Source: Dioscorea cayenensis subsp. rotundata
Lineage: Eukaryota > Streptophyta > Magnoliopsida > Dioscoreales > Dioscoreaceae
Direction: 5' to 3'
DNA: 64,000 bases
NCBI RefSeq assembly: GCF_009730915.1
Contig: NC_052479.1
Location: 30,753,610-30,817,609, forward strand
In this document: positions 49,601-58,655 of the stretch, in pieces
Numbering within the stretch: the stretch's first letter is position 1
How the letters are laid out: each line of letters starts with the position of its first letter
Position numbers and translations under genes: made by a program
Notes under the pieces: generated by a model
The model's database searches: none
The model's input: only the letters and a program-made list of their open reading frames with translations
What the model was told of the DNA's origin: nothing

Positions 49601-50702
49601 ATATAAAATATCATAACTAAACTAAAGAAATTCTTTGGTTTCAAATAAATTAATAGCAAGAAAAAAATATACAGATAATGCATTCTAAAGAAATTCATTA
49701 TCCACTAAACCAAACATGCTTACACAGTTGTATGTAAAAACTAAATCCAGAAGTCATGATGATATAAAAAAATAAGAACATGATAAAAGCAATTAAAAGT
49801 GTGGAAAAATTTTTAGAAAAATCAGATCTTAAAATTATTAAGCTCTTAGCACACTTCTAAAAAATCTCATGCTTACAGGCTTATAATTCCAATACAACAT
49901 GATTTAAAAAATCTGAAATGTATGCATGCTTTTCATAAATATGTATATACATGTAACATCAACTAAAAAAACCCAATTAAAGCTTTTAACCATCATAAGA
50001 TTCAAGCAACCAAGATACTACATGCAAGCACAATCACACTTGCAAAAAAACAAAAGATTCATTTACAAGCTATAATATAACCAATAATAACCAGCCAAAG
50101 AGAACCATAATAAGGATGAAAACCTTGAATCTTGGAGAAGAAATAAGTCCGGTAAAACTCCGATTCTCTAGCAGCCTAAGAGTTCAAGGTGATGCAACCA
50201 ATCCCCTCTTCACAAATAAACTCCTTAGCCAAGAAAACCAAGGTTTGGGCTGCCGAACAAGATGAAGAAGAAGGAGTTTATTCAAGAAGCACACACACAC
50301 TCACTCGCCACTTAACAACTCAATAATTGAGCAAACGAGTAACTCCCGACCAGATCCGCTAATCAAGGGATTAAGAAAAGTTGTGGGCTCCCAAACAAGC
50401 ACAGTCAAAGTCAAAGATGAAGAAAAAAGGAATTTTACAAACCTTACATATAGCATATTAATTAATTGCATTCACGCGCATGATAAGTACTTATATTAAT
50501 TTATAAAAAGTTAATGTATATATATATATACCTTGATGATAGAAAGAGCCCATTGCCTTCTTGCAGCTGAATTGATGCCAATGATGGTTTGAAATGGTTG
50601 TGATCTAACCTTGTGCCATAGCCATCCATGGTACAAGACTGAGCATACAATTCCCATGGGAACTAGCATCATATCCATGTACCCCTGCTTCCAATACTCC
50701 AT
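40602..50702 (-). CDS. DUF599 family membrane protein, interrupted by a retrotransposon-filled intron
   Basis: Two exons, 50702-50532 (57 codons) and 41192-40602 (196 codons plus stop), join in frame to 253 aa, the usual family length. The N-terminus has a membrane segment ([20 protein letters not shown]) followed by [21 protein letters not shown], the DUF599 signature. Exon 2 begins [43 protein letters not shown] and carries further membrane segments ([50 protein letters not shown]). The function is unknown. The 9.3-kb intron (donor CAAG|GTATAT, acceptor TATAG|GATAAT) holds a complete Ty3/gypsy element in the same orientation as the gene. Before the insertion the intron would have been about 130 bp. 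Whether it is still spliced out efficiently is unknown. Confidence 0.85.
41242..43426 (-). repeat. 3' LTR of the Ty3/gypsy element
   Basis: It is 2185 bp long. It begins TGTAAGG and ends GTGACA on the minus strand. It pairs with 48276-50448. The AT-rich half is nearly identical between copies; differences cluster at CAG/CTG triplets and homopolymers. Confidence 0.92.
43427..43440 (-). other. Polypurine tract (plus-strand primer)
   Basis: The minus strand reads CAAGGGGGGAAGAT directly before the 3' LTR, the expected place for priming second-strand synthesis. Confidence 0.8.
43468..44227 (-). pseudogene. Integrase C-terminus and chromodomain-like tail, frameshifted
   Basis: The pieces read [31 protein letters not shown], then [36 protein letters not shown], then [16 protein letters not shown] and [21 protein letters not shown]. 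This is the normal order for the integrase end followed by a chromodomain-like module that directs chromovirus insertion. At least two frame changes separate the pieces. Confidence 0.8.
44118..46385 (-). CDS. Ty3/gypsy pol: reverse transcriptase, RNase H, integrase
   Basis: The open frame is 755 codons and is not expected to start at its first ATG, being part of a polyprotein. The RT region has [20 protein letters not shown] and the catalytic FIDDILIYS. RNase H has [13 protein letters not shown] and TDHKSLKYI. Integrase has the zinc-binding HX-CLTC segment ([12 protein letters not shown]) and DFVTGLP, SDRDSRF and [10 protein letters not shown] of the DDE core. The frame breaks after [15 protein letters not shown]. 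Coding continues in another frame from 44227 to 43740, then 43710-43468. It is unclear whether this is real mutation or sequence error. Confidence 0.92.
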   Translation of the reverse strand: MHVSARTAAVTSSLDVFPEDLPGLPPTREVEFAIDLAPGTDPLSKAPYRMAPTELKELKKQLEELLEKGFIRPSMSPWGAPVLFVKKKDGSLRLCIDYRELNKVTVKNKYPLPRIDDLLDQLQGAQVFSKIDLRSGYHQVRIKGEDIPKSAFRTRYGHYEFLVMPFGLTNAPAVFMDLMNRVFRRYLDRFVVVFIDDILIYSRSKQLHAKHLTIVLETLRQHELYAKFSKCDFWLDCVAFLGHVISKDGVSVDPKKVEAVVDWKRPSTVREIRSFLGLAGYYRRFVQDFSRLAAPLTRLTRKGARFTWTEACEQSFLELKRRLISAPILALPESGCGYVIYSDACGTGLGCVLMQNGRVIAYASRQLKPHEENYPTHDLELAAVVFALKIWRHFLYGEPCEVYTDHKSLKYIFTQKELNMRQRRWLELIKDYDLSVHYHPGKANVVADALSRKYNYGTAADLTEQKPLLEEMRRFELEIVPPSSEISLANMHIRPNLLQRIKEAQMQDPKLQELCAKLQEGELSQFRVHEDGTIRFGDRICVPDDPDLKRDILEEAHYSSYTIHPGGTKMYRGLKEHFWWNNMKREIATFVAHCLTCQQVKAEHQRPAGYLQPLPIPEWKWEHITMDFVTGLPRTRRKYESVWVIVDRLTKSAHFLPLKPGLGLEKLAELYLGEIVRLHGIPVSITSDRDSRFISRFWRSLQSALGTRLTFSTAFHPQTDGQSERTIQILEDMLRACALDFSDSWDRLSAFGGVC
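46386..48135 (-). pseudogene. gag and protease of the Ty3/gypsy element, frameshifted
   Basis: The gag start is plausible at 48135 ([19 protein letters not shown]). Capsid-like text follows in shifting frames ([34 protein letters not shown]). A zinc-knuckle-like [13 protein letters not shown] lies near 47215. The protease motif ALFDPGATH lies near 46805. The link to RT ([15 protein letters not shown], disrupted) lies near 46610. At least six frame changes are needed. Confidence 0.8.
48256..48267 (-). other. Primer-binding site for initiator Met tRNA
   Basis: The minus strand reads TGGTATCAGAGC, eight bases inside the 5' LTR. This is the usual plant Ty3/gypsy and Copia priming site. Confidence 0.85.
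48276..50448 (-). repeat. 5' LTR of the Ty3/gypsy element
   Basis: It is 2173 bp long with the same ends as the 3' LTR. It should carry the element promoter. Compared with the 3' LTR, its 48430-48960 stretch has many CGAG, CGG or CG where the other copy has CAG. Confidence 0.92.
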
Positions 50703-51326
50703 ATATATATATATATATATATATATCTTCCTATATTTATGTCTCGATCTCTTTGATGGAATGCAGACATATCTATCGGCAAGATGAACATATATTTATA
50801 GAGGAAAATTATAGTCATTGGGCATGCAGGGAAGTACATGCATGTACAATACAAGAAGTGAAGAAGTTAAGGGAGAGTGTTGGATTAAGTAAAGATTAAT
50901 TGGCTAAATTTGTCAAATGAGATTGAGAAATAAAGCATTACTAGGCTAGGCTTACAATTAAAGTCCAAACTAATGTTAATATTGTTTAGTTAATTAGAAC
51001 TCCACATCACAAAATCAAGACTTAATTGAGATTTTACCAAACATATAACTAACTTGATTTTCATTCCTCTAGATACCCTGACTCATGCCTAACCGGCCAG
51101 CCTAACCATGAATCAATTTGAACGTATGTTTTGAGAGGCACCAACCTCAACAGCACCATATTATCCAAACAATTAATTATATACATATTTGATCTCAATG
51201 AATTTACACTTACGTACATATATAGATTTACCTTGTCTTAATTTGTAATGTCCAAAATTTTCTTGATCTACTTGGTTTAATTTGTGCATGTCTTTCTCTA
51301 TTTAACTTTTATTATTATTATTATTA
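50703..51326. other. DUF599 promoter/5' flank
   Basis: No gene is recognised. An (AT)n tract lies directly upstream of the ATG (50703-50726). (TTA)n at 51310-51326 marks the border of the Mutator-like element. Confidence 0.5.
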
Positions 51327-51500
51327 GGGAAAATTACTGTTCACCCCTTGTAATTTTCAAAACTTCCCAAAAACCCCCTCCAACTTTTACACACCCCGGA
51401 CAGCCCTCCGTTATATTTTACATTCCTTTTAACCCCCCGCCGGTAAGTTGAAGTGGGTCCACGATATGAAATTCCTTTTTTGCCCTTGCAAAAGGTGGGA
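51327..51500 (+). repeat. Left terminal inverted repeat of the MULE
   Basis: It begins GGGAAAATTACTG and includes CTTCCCAAAAACCCCCTCC and later TTTTGCCCTTGCAAAAGG. It corresponds imperfectly to the reverse complement of 57090-57264. The inner edge is approximate. Confidence 0.65.
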
Positions 51501-51711
51501 AAAATGGCGCCCAATCATAACTTTCTTTATGCATAGTTTTTCAATTTTTTTTTTGCCTCCTGCTTGCTTTTTCTCAAACAAAGTTTAGAAGGCTCATATC
51601 TTGTTCTTCTTGTTCTTGTTCTTGTTCTTCTTCTTCTTCTTCTTCTTCTTCTTCTTCTTCTTTTTTTCTTCTTCTCATTTGGTGTATTCAATTTTAGCTC
51701 TTCCGATTAAA

Positions 51712-52440
51712 TTATGGAGAGTTTTTGTGCTATTGCTAGATACAACGGGGAGGGACGAGTGCTAATGTTCACGTGACCGACTTCTTGGGAATCGATGTTA
51801 GTGAAATATGTGAGCGATGGGGTCTCGATATTTCCCGTGTCGAGGGTGAAGTTTATCACACCCGATGGACATAAAACAGTATGTCTCATATAAAAGCGAG
51901 GTTGACTTCCGCAGCATGTGTCACGTGCACTCCATCTTCAAATGTTACATTGTTGATCTTGTTGTTGAGAGCGAGATGATGTGGCATCGTATCCTCATCG
52001 AAAAGCGAGTTCTTCTCGTTGTAAGTTTCTTCTCGTTTATGTTTATATAGTTGTAGAAGTTAATTATTGTTTATTATCCCTGTCACTGTTTACATTTATC
52101 AAGTTTCCATTTAAACACTATTGTCTCCGATTAACTTATTAACTTATTATTTAACTTTTTGTTTTAACGTTTAAGATTTATGTTTATCGTTTAAATATTT
52201 TGTGTCTCTGTTTAAATATTGATCTTGTTCATTTAAACTAAAGTGTTGGCAGGAATTCAGAATCTGGCAGCGCTTCTGTTCCACATCATGGCGAGCCTGA
52301 GGGTGTGGCATGCCTTCCTTCCTCATCCGATCAAGCTGAAGTGTTGTCGTTGGATATTGGACAATGTTTTGAAGGCGTTGAACATTTCAGAGACGCACTT
52401 AGGAATTTTGCAATCAAAAGGAATTTTATTCTCTGTTTAA
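51712..52440 (+). pseudogene. mudrA-like transposase fragment (N-terminal part)
   Basis: Translated pieces read MESFCAIARYNG, TDFLGIDVSEICERWGLDIS, VKFITPDGH, then KTVCLIKSEVDFRSMCHVHSIFKCYIVDLVVESE, in shifting frames. This resembles the N-terminal, PB1-like part of mudrA proteins of plant MULEs. A second segment near 52250-52440 is open but not recognised. The catalytic DDE domain and SWIM zinc finger were not found, so most of the transposase is deleted. Confidence 0.55.
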
Positions 52441-52500
52441 CTGTTATTTTTATCGTTTAAAATAAATTTGTATCCGCTTAAAATGTACAACGGGATGGTG
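52050..52500 (+). repeat. Degenerate periodic CGTTTAA motif, plus orientation
   Basis: Words such as CATTTAAAC, CGTTTAAGA, CGTTTAAAT, CTGTTTAAAT and CCGCTTAAA recur every 15-25 bases in the non-coding part of the mudrA-side sequence. Confidence 0.6.
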
Positions 52501-52569
52501 CTAGCGGTTCCCCAAGCGTAATTAATACACGCTCGGTTCCCCAAGCGTTTCCACTCCCGTCACACATAA

Positions 52570-55500
52570 AAATCGGAACATTACATTACATTCTATAAGA
52601 GATTATTAAGTAATAAGGATATTTTAAACAGAAAATATTAAGTATATTTTTGTTGTAATTACATTGATATTATTAAATAATAAGGATATTTTTAAGCAGA
52701 AAAATATTAAATTTAAAGCAGAGAAACCTAAACTTAAATAGAAAAACGAAAGTTAAAGGGCAAAAGTTATCATTATACGGATTAAAATGAATGTTGATAT
52801 TAGCCGATAATGAAAATGAAAAATGAAATGCAGAACCCTACCCGATAATGTACCCTGCGGACTACAATATCATCCAACAAGAACGAGAACCTCAAAAGCG
52901 AAAGCAGAATGAATTTAATTGAATTTAGATACATGTACATTTACATTGACAAAATTTGTCATGTTCTTCGGAAAAAAATGAATTGAATTTAAAACCGGTT
53001 TACATTTGAAAACTATTACACCTATACAATGACTATGACCCCGCTTGCGTACACTCCCTCTCGGTTCGTTTTACAGGTAAAAGCGGAGTTTAAACAATTA
53101 CATTGATATTTACACAATGAACTATATACTTAAACACCGAAAGTGTATGTTAAACAATGAATCTGGATTATTAAAAGAAAGGATCGTGTATACAAATATA
53201 GAAAAAAATGACTAAGAACCCGCTTGCGAAGACTCCTCCGCTTTGTGATGCCTGGGTGCCCTCCCTCCCTAAGTATCCGGGAAACATACCTGTAATCGCG
53301 AGATAAGGGGACGTCGGTCTGCTGTACCGTAGCTTCTCACCGGCGAGTAGTCGCTCGATAAACCGCATGACATAGACGCACTGCGATCGACACTTCCTTT
53401 TTACGTCGTCGGGGCTTCGAGTGTCGTGAACAAGCGGGTACTTTTTTCGCTGCCGACTCGCCCAACTCCATGTCGATCATGAGGTCGAATAGGTTCCATT
53501 GTCGAGATATACAAGTTCATATTAGAATGCCGATTATTTACCGAACACTATTACACAAACACAAATTATTAAAGCACTTACCATTTCTAGCGCGTTTTTA
53601 TCGTATTCTTCGCTTTGGCATGAAGAATAATGCATGTATTCTTGTTTTTCATTGTCGAGGGACTGACGACATGGAAGTGGCCACTCATAATTATCGGGAG
53701 GATGACGATGTCCACTTCATGCAAGTTCGTGTGCAGCATCTCCAATCATAGCCATCGTGGATTCGTATGCGTCGTCGCCCTGCTTTGACATGAACAAGGC
53801 CAGTGACCGTGTGATGGAGGCGCGCCTCTTATAACGATATGACACTACGCTCATCGTCTTTTGCAAGATATATACGAATGCGTCCATCACATCATGCGCT
53901 GACCATCTCCTTCCCTCGAGCGGGTCGAATAGATTGGCCCGCGTGTGGTGCTGACGAGTCATTCTTCCACACGACGATCTGTGTGGTTGAACGGAACAAA
54001 GACATGTAAACAATGTTGTAAGTATAAAATTAAACGTTAAAGTATAAACTTTAAATTCTATATTGAATGTTTAAACGATAACGGTAATATTTAAAGGGTA
54101 TCACTTATAAGTTAAATGTTATCTGTAAATTTTAAACGTTAACGCTCCTACTTAAATGGTAACTAAAACAGTTTAAACAATATCATAAAAACTTCAAACT
54201 TACTTGTCCATAGGGCAGTTGAGGAAGATCCTTATCAACTCCTGCTCGTACTTATTGAGGCGCGATTGGCCAACGTATTTTTTTTTCTTCGGAATGAAGA
54301 CTTTCCGAAGTTCTTCTACTTTTTTATTGGCTTCCTTTAATGGGGGCACGACGGCAGCATCAACGGGAGACACTTCCTTACATGCTTCTTGTTCTTGTGG
54401 GATTGTATGCGCCCGATGCGAGCGACGGTCGACCGTTGGTTCCACCGTGAATTCCACTTCGTTGAGGATAGACTCAACGACCTTCTCAACCGTGAGTTCC
54501 ACGGCAGCAGCATCAATGGGAGACACAGCGTTGTGCGGTTGTTCTTCTTCATGGATTGTGTCCATCTTTGATGCCTTGACTGTCGGCGCCGGTTCCACCG
54601 TATGCATGATGTCGTCAACAGCGAGTCGACGATCTTTTTCCACCGCGACAAACTCGGTGCCATCTTCAATCTCCTCCACCGTGATGGGCATGTCATCAAC
54701 GTTAACAACATCGGCCAGCCGATGGTCGTCGCTGCCGATGGTGCTACTATTATTTCATCGTCGACCCGCAAGACGGGTGGAGACGGAGGCATTATTGTTT
54801 TTCCTCTTTTTGCAAGCTTCTTGAATGAGGCCGTCTTTGAAGGGCCACCCGATGATGTCCTCGTCGTCGAACTCCGACGGCGTATCCGTCCCGGTGTTTC
54901 ATTTGTTTGAAGGGAAGGCGCGATCGACTGATCGTGACCGCCTTCCAAACGCCTCCACTCGAGCGGCAAGCCCTAGGGAACTCGGTCATCAAAAATCGGC
55001 AAGCTCAGCATGAGAGTTGCGGTGACATCCTCGCTTAGTGCGTGGGAGCCGCCACGCTCGGGGGCCGACACGGTCGGGGGAAGCCACGGTCGGGCGGGGT
55101 GGGGAGGGCTTCTCCGGCCTCGACGAATACGTTTTGGCTTGGAAGCAGGAGAACGGCGTCCAGCGCGCAAGGAAGAGGTTGCCCTCTCATCTTGCCTTTG
55201 AGCAAGCGGTTTTCGAGCAATAGCATCCGAATCGACGGTTGGCTCGAACAAATACTTCTTCATCAAGATTCGTACGGAACCATTTCGAGGAAACTAGCAT
55301 GTGTAAAGCAAACAATCTTAGCGAAATTATTTAGTTTAAACAATTAAAACTATATTTACACATGTAACTCAGTATATTTAAACGTTATAACCTATTGTGT
55401 TAAACAGTAGAACAAACAAATTAAACATTAAACTAAAAAGTTTAAGCGGTAGTTGAACAAAGTTAAGCGGTAAGTTATAATGTTAAGCGATAGATGAATA

Positions 55501-56640
55501 AAGTTAAAGCGGTAAATGATATGGTTAAAGCGTTAACGTCTACGATTAAACAAAATATTTTTGAATTATTACCTCTTTTCCTTCGAGAGATGACAAACTC
55601 GTCTCTATCAGTCAGCTTGCTTCGGTAAAGTATTTTCACCGTAGTACAGACGATCCTTGGGATCTTGCAGAAAGCGGACTTTCTTTCCGGTTCCGGTCGA
55701 CTCAGTAAAACCGGATGTTAAGCGCCACTGCAACCCTTAACATACCCGGTGTTGGTCTTCTTCCCCGCGCATCTAGATTGACACTCGGGTAGCGGCTTGT
55801 GGTATGTCCTCCATAAGCCACTTGTGCGTCGCTTGCGCCCATGCGTGGCGCCCCCATTCCAGGTAGATCATCGACATAATCAGCGATCCGATTAGGGAAC
55901 CGAGCAGGGAGGTATTTGGGAAGAGGATTGTACCTGTGAGGTACACCATCGATGGTTTGGCAAAAAATTCTCCTCTTCTCCCTCCGTCCAACGAGTTCTT
56001 TGAATAGTGCTCTCGATGGAGTCTCCGTGCTCTCGTGACGTCTTCGATAAATACCTCTCTTGAAAAGTCGACCGTGTTTTCTTCTTCGAAACACGATCGC
56101 CTCCCCATCGCAACGCAGGCCAAGAACGATTGCCACATCTTGAGGGCCCGAAAGTCGACATGCTTTCCCGATCCCGAATTTATTGATGCGGTTATCGTAT
56201 CTACGCAACGGAGAGTCAAGAAGGGCCCGCTCTTGGTATACTGACTTCCAACTCAAGAAATGCTCGTGAACGGTGTCCCTTCGGATGATCTCCCAGTGTC
56301 GAGGGATCATGTGAACTTTCAATTCAGCCACGGTCTCCACTCACCGGGTGTCAAGTAGCATCGCCCATTAACTAGATTGACCGCCATAATCACAAGCTCG
56401 CGACAATAACGACACATTGTTAAGCGGAAATGTAATTTGTTAAGCAGTAAACACTCGGTTCTTAAACACCGATATCATTTTTAAGCGATGACGTATACTA
56501 TTAAACAGTAGATACAAATAATTAAACGGAGACGAACTAACTTAAAGCAGTAAAAGCTCATTGTTTTAAAAGCGGAGACCTCATTTTTACAAGCTGCAAC
56601 CATATCAGTCGAAAGGGTAAAGCGTAGATTATAAACATTA
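52570..56640 (-). repeat. Degenerate periodic CGTTTAA/CCGCTTAA motif, minus orientation
   Basis: The same motif, on the minus strand, fills the introns and flanks of the Ulp1-like gene: about 52600-52760, 53085-53165, 54005-54190, 55370-55560 and 56410-56640. Plus-strand words are TTAAGCGG, TTAAACAG, TTAAACGT and TTAAAGCAG at a spacing of about 20-22 bases. Confidence 0.6.
53180..56340 (-). pseudogene. Ulp1-like cysteine protease gene captured by the MULE, degraded
   Basis: The N-terminal part (56340-55700) contains FGIGKACRLSGPQDVAIVLGLRCDGEAIVF, then in other frames SIESTIQR, MVYLTGTILFPNTS and HKWLMEDIPQAATRV, a domain common to MULE-borne Ulp1 genes. An acidic linker (54691-54200) has repeated VSPIDAAA/VSPVDAAV motifs. 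The protease-like region reads LEGRRWSAHDVMDAFVYIL (about 53930), with the C-terminal CVYVMRFIERLL (about 53380), where the catalytic Cys would lie. Several frame changes occur within single exons. No intact reading frame is possible as it stands. Confidence 0.65.
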
Positions 56641-57089
56641 CACAAAAGCACAACAATCGGAAAAACCATTTCGATCAGTATACATGCGATCGAAAATGTA
56701 AAACAAAACAAAAAAACCCTAGACGAGACATCTCCCTCGGGACTAACAAAACCCCGTACCCGATTAATCCCACGAAAGCTTCGATGTCTTCCAACAAAAA
56801 AATAAATCACAAACCAAAACCGAAAAAAATGTCTCTTCGTAATGTGAATAGTTAACAAAAAACCATAATGAATACCTTTAGACGCAAAGTGACGAAATGT
56901 CGAATACTTGCACGGGACTTCTTCTTGAGACGCCGGTGGAAAGGGAAGAGTCGCGGTGGGAAGAGAAGAGCTGGAGACGCGAGTTGAGCTGGAGTCGCGA
57001 GTTGAGAGAAGTCAAGCAATTTGTAATGCCTAAGAAAAAAACCCACCCACTTCCTCTCACACTGCCGAAATGGGTGCAGCCCACGACTT

Positions 57090-57264
57090 CCGTGCAAGGG
57101 CATTTTCGTCCATAAAATTTTAAATACACTCCGTTTAATGCCGTTACGTACTTTGGGGGTTTCAAAATCATGGAGTTGAAAAGGAAGGGGTTTTTGGGTA
57201 TTCCGAAACTATGGGGGTTTGTTTGGCAATTTGGCAAAGTTGTAGGGTTTTTTTGGCAATTTCC
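57090..57264 (-). repeat. Right terminal inverted repeat of the MULE
   Basis: Read inwards on minus it begins GGAAATTGCCAAAAAAACCC and includes ATACCCAAAAACCCCTTCC and ATGCCCTTGCACGG. Similarity to the left end is patchy, so this is an old or fast-diverging pair. Confidence 0.65.
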
Positions 57265-57266
57265 AC

Positions 57267-57303
<37 letters not shown>

Positions 57304-57492
57304 TGTTGCTATGTGTGTGTGTATTAGTGTATATGTATATACGTGAGCGCAAACAAAAGTCAAGCGTACGTGATCAAAACATTAAAAATGTGGAGTTTAT
57401 GTTACTTATATGACACGCTAGCTTGACATGCATTGCATGTAAAGTGTATAAAATTTTTCATAATATAAAATATTATATATATATATATATAT

Positions 57493-57823
57493 ATAGGTAT
57501 AATACCCTAGTTGGTCCCTCTACTTTTCTCTTTCTTCCCTTTTGGTCCGTCTACTCAGAAATGCTCCCGACTAGTCCCTCTACTTTTTGAAAAATGTGCT
57601 CACTTTAGTTAAAAATGCTTCCAGGTCCCTCTACTTTTTAGAAATGTGCCCACTTGGTCCCTCTAGGGTGGGCACATTTCAAAAGTAGAGGGACTCATTG
57701 AGCATTTATGAACTATGGGACATTTTCAAAAAGTAGAGGGACTAGTCGAGCATTTCTTTAGCAGAGGGGCCAAAAAGGGAAAGAGAGAAAAAGATGGGGG
57801 ACTATTTTGGTGATTATACCTAT
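57493..57823. mobile_element. Fold-back MITE, about 330 bp
   Basis: The left arm (ATAGGTATAATACCCTAGTT, then GTCCCTCTACTTTT repeats) is the near-complement of the right arm (AGTAGAGGGACTAGTCGAGC, ending ATTATACCTAT). The arms meet near 57660 (CCCTCTAGGGTGGGC), so the whole unit can form one long hairpin. It lies inside an (AT)n tract. There is no coding capacity. The superfamily is not assigned. Confidence 0.8.
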
Positions 57824-58655
57824 ATATATATATATATGAGTGAAATGGGCAATGATTACGTACGTAAAGGCACAGAGCGCACCAAGCAAGGGCAATTAAG
57901 TTCAATGGGTGAACCTTAAGTCACTTTCTCATATCATGTCGGCATTTTTAATTACTTGCCTGTCGAACTTCATCTTAATTAGGCCAATTGAAACAAAGTA
58001 ATTAATACAAAAGAAAAATGTTTGAAATAGTGAGAATTACATAGTAGCAACTTCAAAAAGTTAATTGGATGATTTAGTTTTTTTTAGGTGGATAAATCAC
58101 AATATATTTACAACTAGAGGTACAAAGATGTTAGAGTTTTAAAATCAACAACAAAACATAGACACTAATAGAAAATACAACTTTAAAGAAAAGAGAAAAA
58201 AGACAATGAGTAACAGAACCAACGAATAAAGAAAGACTCCAATTAGTAATAAAAGGATAAATCAAAGGTTTTGCTTCTATATCCAAATGCATTGTATGTT
58301 CTTCAGGATTGCTCGCCTCTCTTGTGCCGGGATTTTTTTTCCCAAAATATAGATAATAAAAATCGTAATTAAATAGATTTAGTGACAATGAACACTAAAA
58401 GAGTTTTTTTAAAAAAATAATAATAACATATTTAAAATGTATTAAATGAAGGAAAGTGATAATAGGGGTAGATCCAGGAATGTAACATGCTAAGACAATG
58501 GCGTATAGTACATTTATTATACATCTCCCCCTCCTCTGAGATAGCTCTTTTCCGGCTATGAACTTAAATATATGAACTTTCTCGGCTAGTGTTTGAAAGA
58601 AAACGTCTCCCCCTCCTCTGAGATAGCTCTTTTCAGGTTGCTGGACCCCCCTGCC
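57824..58655. other. Intergenic segment left of the plus-strand LINE
   Basis: No gene is recognised. The stretch 58076-58130 (T-run, then GGTGGATAAATCAC and TATTTACAAC) resembles the tail-end border of the LINE at 20.9 kb, so a minus-strand LINE tail is possible. The 29-base word starting TCTCCCCCTCCTCTGAGATA occurs at 58524 and again at 58606, possibly 5' UTR of the following LINE. Confidence 0.4.

Larger units (their letters stand above)
41242..50448 (-). mobile_element. Complete Ty3/gypsy LTR retrotransposon in the DUF599 intron
   Basis: The 9.2-kb element has two LTRs (41242-43426 and 48276-50448) beginning TG and ending CA on the minus strand. The 5-bp target duplication TATAG lies at 41237-41241 and 50449-50453. 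A primer-binding site TGGTATCAGAGC (initiator Met tRNA type) lies next to the 5' LTR and a polypurine tract next to the 3' LTR. Internal order on minus is gag, protease, reverse transcriptase, RNase H, integrase, then a chromodomain-like end. Integrase after RT/RNase H defines Ty3/gypsy; the tail suggests a chromovirus (Tekay/Del-like). gag and protease are frameshifted; most of pol is open. Confidence 0.93.
51327..57264. mobile_element. Mutator-like element carrying an Ulp1-like gene (KI-MULE/Kaonashi type)
   Basis: Both ends carry long, diverged inverted repeats with CCCAAAAACCCC blocks and an inner TTGCCCTTGCA/ATGCCCTTGCA. Flanks are (TTA)n on both sides, compatible with a duplicated (TTA)n target. 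Inside, a mudrA-like fragment runs left to right and an Ulp1-protease-like gene runs right to left. This convergent pair is known from Kaonashi-type plant MULEs. Both genes are broken, so movement would need a partner in trans. Confidence 0.72.

Noticed and set aside
54204-54824. 206-codon plus frame in the MULE
   Set aside because: Ser/Thr-rich shadow of the acidic minus-strand linker of the Ulp1-like gene.
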